A stretch of DNA of 34,802 bases from Phycisphaerae bacterium (lineage in GTDB: Bacteria > Planctomycetota > Phycisphaerae > Sedimentisphaerales > Anaerobacaceae). Made by a program: the position numbers and the translations under genes. The DNA is taken from the NCBI GenBank assembly GCA_026386805.1, contig JAPLMX010000088.1, positions 1-34,802 of the forward strand. The letters run 5' to 3'. Below the pieces are notes generated by a model. That model did not search any database and was not told the origin of the DNA. It worked only from the letters and a program-made list of their open reading frames with translations. The stretch's first letter is position 1. Every line of letters begins with the position of its first letter. This document shows, piece by piece, positions 1 through 8,380 of this stretch.

Positions 1-15
1 TTGCCGTTCTTTCAT
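1..15 (-). CDS. Start of a leftward gene running off the window edge
   Basis: Read on the minus strand, the first bases give ATG followed by codons for K, E, R and Q before the window ends. An AGGAG ribosome-binding sequence lies seven bases upstream of this ATG, at about 23-27, which is why I accept it as a start. Nothing can be said about function from five codons. The gene would diverge from the pseudopilin gene at 815. Confidence 0.35.
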
Positions 16-234
16 GGTAGTTCTCCTGGGCCCGGCGGGGCCTTCCTCAAGGGGAACTACCTACCCAAAAACACGCACGAAACGGCAGAGCCTTGTGAAT
101 GCTCACCGGCAGAGCCGGTGGTTAACGGAAACGCAATTTGACGCATGGGTTGAGGAGGGAGGCCGGGTCAGCTCTTGCATTAAGCCTTACGGGGGATTCC
201 GGGGACATCTATGAGCAAGCCGTTGTCAAGCCTG

Positions 235-278
235 TCCCTTCACGGGGTTCAGGGCAGGCTCTGAACTTGTCGAAGGGA
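235..278. repeat. Palindromic repeat of the CCTTCGACAGGCTCAGGG kind
   Basis: The outer arms TCCCTTC and GAAGGGA enclose inner arms GTTCAG (247-252) and CTGAAC (261-266), so the stretch can fold into an interrupted hairpin. A related sequence without the second half occurs at 14211-14236 (CCCTGAGCCTGCCGAAGGG). Sequences of this kind are dispersed in many environmental bacterial genomes; no function is known to me. Confidence 0.55.
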
Positions 279-485
279 CGGTCGCGGGATTTTTTTGCGG
301 GAATTCCACACATCTATTCGGCGTCACCCGGTTCGGGGCGCGAGGCGTTTACGTACGAGCCGGCTCCAGTCAGCATAACGAGGCCGCGAAGCCTCAGTCC
401 GCACGAACTTCTGGGGGCAGGGCAGCCGTTAAGTTAAGCTGTAACGGATTTCCTGCATATCGGAGTCGGTAGTTCGCCTTGGCAA

Positions 486-676
486 ATGGCGGGCGAAGCC
501 CACCCTACCGCTGCCGCCCGGACGATGGCCCCGTGCAAAAGGGCGTGCTGTGCGTGCTATAGCATGGAGGGATCACAGTCCTTCCCATGCGATTGTCCTG
601 TAGCACAGGTATTCCCTCGGCCTCGCTCGGGGCAGGCTCTGCCCGTGGTCCCAGGGTCATGGGCGGGACGCCCATG
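486..676. repeat. Cluster of short palindromes
   Basis: Visible units are GGCGGGCGAAGCCCACC (488-504), GCATGGAGG paired with CCTTCCCATGC (562-591), GGGCAGGCTCTGCCC (630-644) and CATGGGCGGGACGCCCATG (658-676). They are unrelated in sequence but all GC-rich hairpins with tiny loops. No T-run follows, so they do not look like intrinsic terminators. Confidence 0.5.
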
Positions 677-814
677 CTACTGTCATGCAACACCGCCACC
701 GGATTCCGGCCCCACCAGCGTAGAGGTTCTTCCCTTGATGCAGGGAGGAGTCTATAATGGCTGTGTTGCTGTCTGATCTCGTGGGCGACAGGACCGTGGG
801 ACGGGAGGTGCGGC

Positions 815-1591
815 ATGACAGTCAAGCGACGGGCGTTTACCTTGATCGAGCTGCTGGTCGTCATTGCGATCATTGCCGTCCTGATGGCCGTTCTGATGCC
901 GGCACTCGGCTATGCCCGCAAGCTCGCCCGCGCCGGCGTCTGTCGGAGCAATCTGCGGCAGATGTGCTTGGCCATGAACCTCTACACGCTCGACCACGCG
1001 GATCGAACCATGCCCTTCTCGCACGAAATGGGCCAATACTGGTTTCACCAACTGGCGCCCTATCTGAGTGCTAAGGACTACAAGAACAATCCGCAGGAGC
1101 ACATCAAAGGTGTCATGGAAGTGTCGTTTTGCCCGATGACAAAGCGGCAAGAGCGGTCGGAGGACTCCTACTGGGGCACGCAGTATCGCACTTGGCGATT
1201 CCTGGGCGGAGAAGGCAGCTACGGGCTGAACCTGTGGCTACAACCTAACGACACGATCTATCGCCCCACCCTGCCCGGCCAACAGCAGAACTTCTTCGAG
1301 AAATACTCCGATGCCAATGGCTCCGTGCCCGTGCTGGGCGACTCCGTCTGGGTCGGCGCCTGGCCTTACGCGGACGACAAGGTCCCCAACGATCTGACCG
1401 GCGAACAGGGCTACCCCGGTTACCCTCACGGCGAAGGGTACTTCCTGGGCCGATTCTGCGTGGATCGCCACAAGATGGCCGTCAACCTGGGCTTCGTGGA
1501 CACGCACTCGGAGAGAGTGCCCCTGAAGGAACTGTGGGCGCAGAAATGGCACCGCACCTTCGTCCCGAATCCCGGCGTGTCTCTGCCGTGA
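815..1591 (+). CDS. Pseudopilin-like secreted protein (DUF1559-type)
   Basis: The 258-residue product opens with a basic leader and a type IV pilin-like methylation segment, [17 protein letters not shown], followed by a hydrophobic stretch to about residue 30. Family members are cut before the Phe by prepilin peptidase and carry a globular domain outside the inner membrane. The residue before Phe is Ala rather than the usual Gly. The conserved C-terminal element appears as DRH...N.GFVDTH (about 220-235), with DTH where relatives usually have DGH. Start chosen from GGGAGGTG four bases upstream. It stands alone, not clearly in an operon with the efflux genes that begin 178 bases later. Planctomycetes carry many paralogues whose exact role is unknown. 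Confidence 0.85.
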   Translation: MTVKRRAFTLIELLVVIAIIAVLMAVLMPALGYARKLARAGVCRSNLRQMCLAMNLYTLDHADRTMPFSHEMGQYWFHQLAPYLSAKDYKNNPQEHIKGVMEVSFCPMTKRQERSEDSYWGTQYRTWRFLGGEGSYGLNLWLQPNDTIYRPTLPGQQQNFFEKYSDANGSVPVLGDSVWVGAWPYADDKVPNDLTGEQGYPGYPHGEGYFLGRFCVDRHKMAVNLGFVDTHSERVPLKELWAQKWHRTFVPNPGVSLP

Positions 1592-1769
1592 ACTCATCCC
1601 ACCCGGAAGAACCACTGGACATTTCGCCGTGGAGGCCCTATTCTTGTCGCTTTGCGCCGGCCCACGGGCTTGGGAAGCCCGAAATGGCATGGGGCAATCT
1701 TGGCAATTTCTCTCCCCTCTGGAGCGTCTATCATGGGTCTTTGTGGCAGATGACGTGAGGTGACTTTAG

Positions 1770-3395
1770 ATGGGTATCGCCTGGTTGAGGTCAGATAAGA
1801 ACCTCTTGCTTGTATCGTTCTTGGCCTGTTTGGGCTGCTCTTGTGCCCATATCGATGCGCGCAGTCCCAAGAACTACATTGGCCCGAAAGCAGCCGAGCC
1901 AAACAGCTTGCCCGCAGATTCGAGCCGTGCTGGGAATCCCCAATCCGCAATCAAGAATCCGCCATCCGACACAGGTCCGTTGCGAATTACGACCGAGCAG
2001 GCGACGCTCCTGGCCTTGGAAAACAACCGGTCGCTGGTCGTCGAGCGGCTCAATCCGCAGATCGCCCAGACGTTCGTGCCGGAGAGGCTTTCCCTCTTCG
2101 ATCCTGTCCTGATGGGGCAACTGGGGTATGGCTGGAACAGCCTCACACAAGGACCGCAAGACTTCGACCGCAACGGACCCTCGGCGGCGGTTGGCGTCCA
2201 GGAGTTCCTGCCCACAGGAACCTCGTTCGGCGTCACCGGGAGCACCTCTGTCCTCGCGCTCACCGGTCCCCCGACGAACAACGACGACTACGCCTCGACG
2301 ATCGCCTTCAACGCAACCCAGTCCTTGCTGCGAGGCTTCGGGTCCGCCGTGAACCTGGCCTCGGTGGACCAGGCGAAGATCGACGTCGAGATCTCCCAGT
2401 ACGAATTGCGGGGTTTCGTGCAGACCCTGGTTGCTCAGGTCGAGGAGACGTATTGGGATTATGCCCTGGCCGAGCGGTGGATCGAAATCTACAGCCAGTC
2501 CCTGGAACTGGCGCAGAGGCAACTGACGGAGACGCGGGAACGCATCAAGCTCGGGGACCTGGCGCAGACCGAGCAGTCGGCCGCCGAGGCGGAGGTCGCC
2601 TTGCGTCGCGAGGCCCTCATCAACGCCCGCAGCACCCTGGCGAAAACGAAGCTGGTTCTGCTGCGATTGGTCAACCCTCTCGGCGCCAATCTTTGGGACC
2701 GGGAGATCGTGTTGGCCAGTCTCCCCACAAGCCCTTCCATCACGCTCGATGAGGTGGAGCCGCACGTGGCTCTGGCGATGCAGATGCGTCCCGACCTGAA
2801 TCAGGCGAGACTCCTATGGCAGCGAGGTGAGCTGGAGATCGTCAAAACCCGCAACGGCCTGCTGCCGAAGCTCGACCTGTTCGTCACACTCGGCCGGACC
2901 GGGTACGCGGAGTCGTTCGGCAAGTCGATCACCGCGTCCGACGATTACGGGTACAACGCGCTGGCCGGACTGGCGTTCGAGCTGCCCGTGCGGAATCGGG
3001 AAGCCGAGTCCCGCCACCTGCGCGCGATCCTGTCGCGCCAGCAGGCAAAGGAGGCCATCGCCAACCTGTCCCAATTGATCGAAGTGGACGTGCGCACGGC
3101 GTACTTGGAGATCGCCCGCTCGCAGGAGCAGGTGGTCGCCACCGCCGCGACGCGAAGACTCCAGGAAGAGAAGGTCCGCGTCGAGACCGAGAAATTCCGG
3201 CTGGGCAAATCCACGTCACTCCTCGTCGCCCAGGCGCAGCGGGACCTCGTCTCCAGCCAGATCGACGAGGTCCAAGCCGTGGTGAACTACCTGAAGGCGC
3301 TCGTGGAGATCTACCGGCAGGAAGGCTCGCTGCTGGAGCGGCGCGGTATTGCCGGCCCCGGGCGCGAACCGGTACAATTGCCCGACGGCTTTTGA
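1770..3395 (+). CDS. TolC-like outer-membrane efflux channel
   Basis: The 541-residue protein matches the outer membrane efflux protein family: two halves of long amphipathic helices (for example residues 200-300 and 415-515) separated by beta segments such as FDPVLMGQLGYGW and PKLDLFVTLGRTGY. The N-terminus has a hydrophobic signal with Cys-containing LACLGCSC (about 19-26), so it is probably a lipoprotein. GAGGTGA lies six bases before the ATG. It is first in an RND operon with the adaptor (3439) and pump (4685), and would form the outer-membrane exit duct. Residues about 56-67 (NPQSAIKNPPS) are encoded by a heptamer repeat and fall in the linker between the signal and the channel domain. 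Confidence 0.9.
   Translation: MGIAWLRSDKNLLLVSFLACLGCSCAHIDARSPKNYIGPKAAEPNSLPADSSRAGNPQSAIKNPPSDTGPLRITTEQATLLALENNRSLVVERLNPQIAQTFVPERLSLFDPVLMGQLGYGWNSLTQGPQDFDRNGPSAAVGVQEFLPTGTSFGVTGSTSVLALTGPPTNNDDYASTIAFNATQSLLRGFGSAVNLASVDQAKIDVEISQYELRGFVQTLVAQVEETYWDYALAERWIEIYSQSLELAQRQLTETRERIKLGDLAQTEQSAAEAEVALRREALINARSTLAKTKLVLLRLVNPLGANLWDREIVLASLPTSPSITLDEVEPHVALAMQMRPDLNQARLLWQRGELEIVKTRNGLLPKLDLFVTLGRTGYAESFGKSITASDDYGYNALAGLAFELPVRNREAESRHLRAILSRQQAKEAIANLSQLIEVDVRTAYLEIARSQEQVVATAATRRLQEEKVRVETEKFRLGKSTSLLVAQAQRDLVSSQIDEVQAVVNYLKALVEIYRQEGSLLERRGIAGPGREPVQLPDGF
1935..1969 (+). repeat. Heptamer tandem repeat inside the TolC-like gene
   Basis: Five consecutive seven-base units, AATCCCC AATCCGC AATCAAG AATCCGC CATCCGA, lie in frame in the linker after the signal peptide. 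They are variants of one unit and match the AATCCGA/AATCCGC family seen in other genes of this window. The peptide produced includes NPQSAI, the same string found in the DUF58 protein. Confidence 0.8.
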
Positions 3396-3438
3396 TACGG
3401 AGCGGATCGACACCTCCATACTCGATAGGGGTCAAAAT

Positions 3439-4677
3439 ATGATGGCGTGGTCACAAACGCGAAATCCGAAACAAATTCGAAATCCAAATGATCGAAATGC
3501 TGTGGCAACTCGGCCCCGTTTCGGATTTCGTGCTTCGGATTTCGTGCTTTCAACCTCTTTGGTCGTCCTCACGCTGACGATGGGTCTGCTCTGCCTCGGT
3601 GGTTGTGAGAAACGCTCGGCAGCCAAGTCGGGACCAAGACCGAAAGGGGAAGGCAGCGCGCCGGTGCCGGTGACCGTCGCCCCGGTGGAGCAGAAGACGA
3701 CGCCCATCACCGTCTCCAGTTTCGGCACGGTCGAAGCCTACGCCGAGGTCGAGGTGAAGGCCCAGGTGACCGGCATCCTGGAGAAGGTGCACTTCACCGA
3801 GGGCCAGATGGTGAAGAAGAAGGATCTGCTCCTGTCCATTGACCCGCGCCAACCGCAGGCCACTTTGAAAATGGCACAGGCCAACTTGGGGAGAGATCAG
3901 GCCCAACTGAAGAACGCCGAACGGGAGGCCGCCCGGCAGACCGAGTTGCTCCAGAAGGGGTTCGCCTCCCAGGACGTCAACGATCAGGCGATGACGGCGG
4001 TCGAGACGCTGCAGGCGGCCGTCAGTGCCGACAAGGCAATCATCGAAAACGCGACCCTGCAGCTTGACTACTGCTCGATCTGCTCGCCGGTGGATGGCTG
4101 TGCAGGCAGTCTGCACGTTCATCAGGGCAACCTCATCAAGGCCGACGACGTTTCCATCGTGACGATCCGGCAAGTCGATCCGATCTACGTCAGCTTCTGG
4201 GTCCAGGAGCAACACCTTTCGGGGATACGAAAGCACATGGCAGCCGGTGCGCTGGACGTCGGGGTGACACTGCCCGGCGAAGAGAACGAGCCGGTCCATG
4301 GGGCCCTGTCGTTCATCGACAACACCGTGGACCCCGACAATCGGACGATCCATCTGCGGGCCACGTTCACCAACAAAGACCGGCAGCTCTGGCCTGGGCA
4401 ATACGTCAGAGTGACGCTCACCATCGCCCAGGAGCCGAATTCCATTCTGGTGCCTTCGCAGGCCATCCAGACCAGCCAGGACGGCCAATTTGTGTACGTG
4501 CTGAAGTCCGACCAGACGGTCGAGGCACGGACGATTTCCACCCGCAGGACCCTTGACAACGAGACGATCGTCGACGGCGTAAAGCCGGGCGAGGTCGTCG
4601 TCACGGACGGCCAGCTCCGGCTGGTCCCCGGGGCGAGGGTGCAGATCAAAGATTCGCCGAAGTCTGAGGCAAGGTGA
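3439..4677 (+). CDS. RND efflux periplasmic adaptor lipoprotein (HlyD/AcrA family)
   Basis: This membrane-fusion protein would bridge the pump and the outer-membrane channel. About 412 residues from the ATG at 3439, it shows the family order: lipoyl-like half (VEVKAQVTGILEKVHFTEGQ), helical hairpin rich in Q and A (about residues 135-180), second lipoyl half (SPVDGCAGSLHVHQGNLIK), then beta-barrel and membrane-proximal parts (LVPSQAIQTSQDGQFVYVL). A lipobox, LCLGGC, follows a hydrophobic segment at about residues 44-54. In-frame sequence extends back to 3349 into the channel gene, but 3439 follows an AGGGG-like site. The first about 38 residues come largely from an inverted repeat element, so the signal peptide has an unusually long leader; ATG 3579 is an alternative start only if a very short signal is accepted. 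Confidence 0.88.
   Translation: MMAWSQTRNPKQIRNPNDRNAVATRPRFGFRASDFVLSTSLVVLTLTMGLLCLGGCEKRSAAKSGPRPKGEGSAPVPVTVAPVEQKTTPITVSSFGTVEAYAEVEVKAQVTGILEKVHFTEGQMVKKKDLLLSIDPRQPQATLKMAQANLGRDQAQLKNAEREAARQTELLQKGFASQDVNDQAMTAVETLQAAVSADKAIIENATLQLDYCSICSPVDGCAGSLHVHQGNLIKADDVSIVTIRQVDPIYVSFWVQEQHLSGIRKHMAAGALDVGVTLPGEENEPVHGALSFIDNTVDPDNRTIHLRATFTNKDRQLWPGQYVRVTLTIAQEPNSILVPSQAIQTSQDGQFVYVLKSDQTVEARTISTRRTLDNETIVDGVKPGEVVVTDGQLRLVPGARVQIKDSPKSEAR
3460..3548 (+). repeat. Inverted repeat element at the start of the adaptor gene
   Basis: CGAAATCCGAAAC (3460-3472) is perfectly complementary to GTTTCGGATTTCG (3518-3530), a 13-base stem with a 45-base loop. The right side continues as a perfect 14-base tandem repeat made of TCGGATT TCGTGCT twice (3521-3548). 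The element begins 21 bases after the chosen ATG and is read through in frame (RNPKQIRNP..., FGFRASDF). Confidence 0.8.
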
Positions 4678-4684
4678 CATATCC

Positions 4685-7600
4685 ATGGGTTTCACAGATC
4701 TCTTCATCAACCGCCCGGTCATGACGACGCTTGTCATGATCGCGATTCTCTTGTTCGGCATCTCCGCGTTCCAGCAACTCCCGCTGAGCGACCTTCCGAA
4801 CGTCGATTTCCCCACGATCTCGGTCTCCGGCTCGCTGCCCGGCGCCAGTCCCGAGACGATGGCGGCCGCCGTGGCTACGCCTCTGGAGAAAGAATTCTCG
4901 ACCATCGCCGGCATTGACTCGATGCTGTCCTCCAGTGCCCTGGGCAGCACCTCGATCACTCTTCAGTTCACCCTGAACCGGGACATCGACGCTGCTGCCC
5001 AGGATGTCCAGGCGGCCATTTCGCGGGCCGTGCGCAACCTGCCGCGGGATATGCCCAGCCCCCCCACGTATCGCAAGGTCAACCCCGCCGATCAGCCCGT
5101 CCTGTACGTCGCGATGACCAGCCCCACGCTGCCCCTGTACGCTCTGGACGAGTACGCCGAGACGCTGATGGCCCAGCGGATCTCCACCGTGGACGGCGTC
5201 GCCCAGGTCATGGTCTATGGCTCGCAGAAGTACGCCGTTCGTGTCAAGCTCGACCCAACGGCGCTTTCCAGCAAAGGAATTGGGATCGACGAGGTCACGG
5301 CCGCAATCGACAACGGCAACGTCAATCTGCCCACCGGAATTCTGCACGGCCCCGACCGGGCCTTCACCATCCTGGCCTCGGGCCAGCTCAATACCGCCGA
5401 CGCCTACCGGCCCCTGATCGTCGCCTATCGCAACGGCTCACCCGTGCGCCTCGGTGACATCGCGGAGGTCAGCGACAGCGTCGAGAACGACAAGACCGCC
5501 GCCTGGTTCTTCGACGGCACGAAGCAGGAGCGGTCCATCATCCTGGCGATCCAGCGTCAGCCCGGCACCAACACGGTCGCCGTCACGGAGGCCGTCAAGC
5601 AGCTCCTGCCTACCTTCCGCGACCAACTGCCGGCCTCGGTCGCCATGCACATCATGATCGACCGCTCCGTCTCGATTAAGGACTCCGTCCGGGACGTCGA
5701 GATGACCCTGCTGCTGACGTTGTTTTTGGTGGTGCTGGTCATCTTCCTGTTCCTCCGCAACGCCTGGGCCACGATCATCCCGAGCCTGGCGCTGCCGATG
5801 GCCATCGTCGGGACGTTCACCGTCATGTACCTGCGCGACTTCAGCCTCGACAACCTCTCGCTGATGGCGTTGACGCTGTCGGTCGGGTTCGTCGTGGACG
5901 ACGCCATCGTCATGCTGGAAAACATCGTCCGGCACATGGAAATGGGCAAGCCCCCGCTCCAGGCGGCGATGGAAGGCGCCCGGGAGGTCGGTTTCACGAT
6001 CGTGAGCATGACCCTGTCCCTGGCCGCCGTGTTCATCCCGGTCCTGTTCATGGGCGGCCTGATCGGGCGGCTGTTCCGCGAGTTCGCCGTAACGATCGGC
6101 GCGGCGGTGCTCGTCTCGGGCTTCATCGCGCTGACACTGACCCCCATGCTCTCCAGCCGGTTCCTCAAGCCCCCGAGCGAGATCCATCACGGCCGGGCCT
6201 ATGCCTTCTCCGAGTGGATCTTCCAACTCATGCTGCGCTTTTACGAGCGAACCTTGCGCGCGGTCCTGATCCATCGGCGCAGCGCCCTGCTCTTCTCCGC
6301 CGCCACCCTGGCCGCGACGGCTTTTCTGTTCCTGCGGATTCCCAAGGGCTTCATTCCGAGCGAGGATCGCGCGCAAATCATGGGTTCGACCGAGGCGGTC
6401 GAGGGCATCTCCTACAAATCCATGTTCGACCACCAGCAAGCGGTCGCCGCGATTCTGCGGGCTCAGCCCGAGGTCGAGTCCTTCATGTCCAGCGCCGGTG
6501 CCCGCGGCAGCTCGCCGGGCAATAACGGTTTTCTCATGATCCGCCTCAAGCCCCGCGCGCAGCGCCAGGCCAATGCCGACGAGTTGGTCCAGCAGTGGCG
6601 GCCCGCCCTCAACTCGACCCCCGGCATGCGAGTCTTCCTCCAGAACCCGCCCACGATCTCTCTCGGGGGCCGCATGTCCCGCAGCCAGTACCAGTTCACC
6701 ATGCAAAGTCCCGACACGGGCGAGCTCTATAAGTACGCGACCCTCATGGAGGAGAAGATCCACGACCTGCCCGGCTTTCAGGACGTCGCCAGCGACTTGC
6801 GGATGAAGAACCCGCAGGTCAACGTCCAGATCGACCGGGACAAAGCTTCGGCCACCGGCATCACCGCCACGCAGATCGAAGAGGCCCTGTACAACGCCTA
6901 TGGCTCCCGGCAAGTTTCGCTGATGCTCACGCCCAACAACCAGTACTACGTCGTCATGGAGCTCAAGGACCAGTACCAACTGGACCCGGCGGCCCTGAGC
7001 CTGCTCTACGTCCGCGCCAAGAGCGGCCGGCTCGTCCCCCTCAATGCGGTGGCCACCCTCACGACGGATGTAGGACCCCTGACGATCAACCACCAGGGTC
7101 AATTGCCGTCCGTCACGATCTCCTTCAACCTCGCGCCGGGAACGTCCCTGGGCGAGGCGGTCGCCGGCATCGACAAGCTGGCCCGCGACACGCTGCCCGC
7201 CACCCTCATGACCAGCTACCAGGGCACGGCCCAGGCCTTCCAGTCCTCCATGAAAGGACTCGGCTGGCTGCTGGCCCTGGCGATCCTCGTCATCTACCTG
7301 GTGCTCGGCATCCTCTACGAAAGCTTCATCCACCCGATCACGATTCTCTCGGCGCTGCCCTTTGCCGGGTTCGGCGCCTTAGTCACGCTGATGATCTTCG
7401 GCGTCGAGCTGTCCATCTATGCGTTCGTCGGTATCGTCATGCTGGTCGGCCTGGTCAAGAAGAACGGGATCATGATGGTCGATTTCGCCCTCGAAGCGCA
7501 GCGGACGGAGGGCAAGAACCCGCACGACGCCATCCTGGAGGCCAGTCTCGTCCGCTTTCGCCCGATTATGATGACCACGATGGCGGCCCTGATGGGCAGT

Positions 7601-7768
7601 CTGCCCATCGCCCTGGGCCTGGGCGCCGGGGCGGAGTCACGCCAGCCCCTGGGCCTGGCGGTCGTCGGCGGCCTGGTCTTCTCCCAGGCCCTGACGCTGT
7701 ACATCACCCCAGTCTTCTACCTCTACATGGAGGGCCTGCGGCAACGCCTCGCCGCCCGACGGGCCTGA
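4685..7768 (+). CDS. RND efflux pump, hydrophobe/amphiphile type (AcrB/MdtC-like)
   Basis: At 1027 residues this is full length for the family. It has the cytoplasmic N-terminus followed by TM1 (FINRPVMTTLVMIAILLFG), large periplasmic porter loops (about 40-330 and 550-850), and TM clusters at 335-540 and 860-1020. The proton-relay pair is D405-D406 in GFVVDDAIVMLEN, and the TM11 motif GLVKKNGIMMVDFA is present. It would export toxic hydrophobic compounds with proton entry, together with the adaptor ending seven bases upstream and the TolC-like channel. Only one pump gene is present, so it is expected to be a homotrimer. No regulator gene is adjacent, and the substrate cannot be read from sequence. 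Confidence 0.95.
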   Translation: MGFTDLFINRPVMTTLVMIAILLFGISAFQQLPLSDLPNVDFPTISVSGSLPGASPETMAAAVATPLEKEFSTIAGIDSMLSSSALGSTSITLQFTLNRDIDAAAQDVQAAISRAVRNLPRDMPSPPTYRKVNPADQPVLYVAMTSPTLPLYALDEYAETLMAQRISTVDGVAQVMVYGSQKYAVRVKLDPTALSSKGIGIDEVTAAIDNGNVNLPTGILHGPDRAFTILASGQLNTADAYRPLIVAYRNGSPVRLGDIAEVSDSVENDKTAAWFFDGTKQERSIILAIQRQPGTNTVAVTEAVKQLLPTFRDQLPASVAMHIMIDRSVSIKDSVRDVEMTLLLTLFLVVLVIFLFLRNAWATIIPSLALPMAIVGTFTVMYLRDFSLDNLSLMALTLSVGFVVDDAIVMLENIVRHMEMGKPPLQAAMEGAREVGFTIVSMTLSLAAVFIPVLFMGGLIGRLFREFAVTIGAAVLVSGFIALTLTPMLSSRFLKPPSEIHHGRAYAFSEWIFQLMLRFYERTLRAVLIHRRSALLFSAATLAATAFLFLRIPKGFIPSEDRAQIMGSTEAVEGISYKSMFDHQQAVAAILRAQPEVESFMSSAGARGSSPGNNGFLMIRLKPRAQRQANADELVQQWRPALNSTPGMRVFLQNPPTISLGGRMSRSQYQFTMQSPDTGELYKYATLMEEKIHDLPGFQDVASDLRMKNPQVNVQIDRDKASATGITATQIEEALYNAYGSRQVSLMLTPNNQYYVVMELKDQYQLDPAALSLLYVRAKSGRLVPLNAVATLTTDVGPLTINHQGQLPSVTISFNLAPGTSLGEAVAGIDKLARDTLPATLMTSYQGTAQAFQSSMKGLGWLLALAILVIYLVLGILYESFIHPITILSALPFAGFGALVTLMIFGVELSIYAFVGIVMLVGLVKKNGIMMVDFALEAQRTEGKNPHDAILEASLVRFRPIMMTTMAALMGSLPIALGLGAGAESRQPLGLAVVGGLVFSQALTLYITPVFYLYMEGLRQRLAARRA

Positions 7769-7805
7769 TCGGATCCATGTCGTCCGCCTGCGCTGTTGCG
7801 CGTCG

Positions 7806-8264
7806 TTACTCGATCCGCGCGGCCGACAGCTCCCTCAAACCCATCAGATTGAGGATCATCTGGTTGACCCGTCCTCTCCCATCCCGGACGAACGCCACCG
7901 TGGTTCGGTATTGCGGGATGCGAAACGTCAACTCGGATTCCGGGAGCATCTCCGACTTGCCTTGCTTGCTCTCGATGAAAAGCCGGCCGTCTTCGCCGGT
8001 GACAATGAGAGTCTCACCGATAACGTCCAGGACGTCCCGCGACCCGTCGAGCCGGTATCGTCCGGCGTAGGTCTGGAGCACCTTCGGATCGATCCCGGCC
8101 GCCTGGGGCGCTGCGGGCGGCTGCGTCTGGTCGCCCAGATGGATGTCGGCGCTGCGGTGTGCGGGATCGGCAGACGTGCTCGTTCCGGCGGACCCGGCGA
8201 GCCCGGCGAGAAGAAGTGCACCGACCCCGATTGCCACCACCGCGCCCAACGATAACGCTCTCAT
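7806..8264 (-). CDS. Small secreted protein with DUF3471-like domain
   Basis: The 152-residue product has a signal peptide (MRALSLGAVVAIGVGALLLAGLAGSAG) and a single C-terminal domain from about residue 62: LQTYAGRYRLDG, then short beta strands, VAFVRDGRGRVNQMIL and a final LMGLRELSAARI. This pattern resembles DUF3471, a small lipocalin-like domain often found at the C-terminus of beta-lactamase-like serine hydrolases; here it stands alone. The ATG at 8264 was preferred over GTG at 8285 because AAAGGA lies nine bases before it. It converges on the efflux operon with 37 bases between stops and follows the transglutaminase gene on the same strand by 116 bases. Function unknown. Confidence 0.7.
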   Translation of the reverse strand: MRALSLGAVVAIGVGALLLAGLAGSAGTSTSADPAHRSADIHLGDQTQPPAAPQAAGIDPKVLQTYAGRYRLDGSRDVLDVIGETLIVTGEDGRLFIESKQGKSEMLPESELTFRIPQYRTTVAFVRDGRGRVNQMILNLMGLRELSAARIE

Positions 8265-8380
8265 GTCATCCCATCCTTTCTGCACTTAGGGATCGCACCC
8301 CGGCTGACTCCCCTTCGGGAGAGACTTCTCAGGGAATCAGTCGTGGGCGGGACGGGAACATTTCAGCTCACAAGAGACTC

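Larger units (their letters stand above)
16..814. other. Gene-free leader region with palindromic repeats
   Basis: I see no convincing gene here; the short open frames have no ribosome-binding site or recognisable product. The stretch holds several self-complementary sequences: CACCGGC/GCCGGTG with a three-base loop (104-120), the longer hairpin at 235-278, and a group of palindromes at 486-676. The last bases (803-810, GGGAGGTG) are the ribosome-binding site of the gene at 815. Confidence 0.6.

Noticed and set aside
3349..3438. Adaptor gene starting inside the TolC-like gene at 3349
   Set aside because: The upstream residues are not signal-like and overlap the channel gene; 3439 has a nearby ribosome-binding-like site.
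5438..7333. Long open frame on the minus strand opposite the RND pump gene
   Set aside because: Its translation is a low-complexity, Asp/Gly/Arg-rich shadow of a high-GC gene; the plus strand encodes an unmistakable full-length RND pump.
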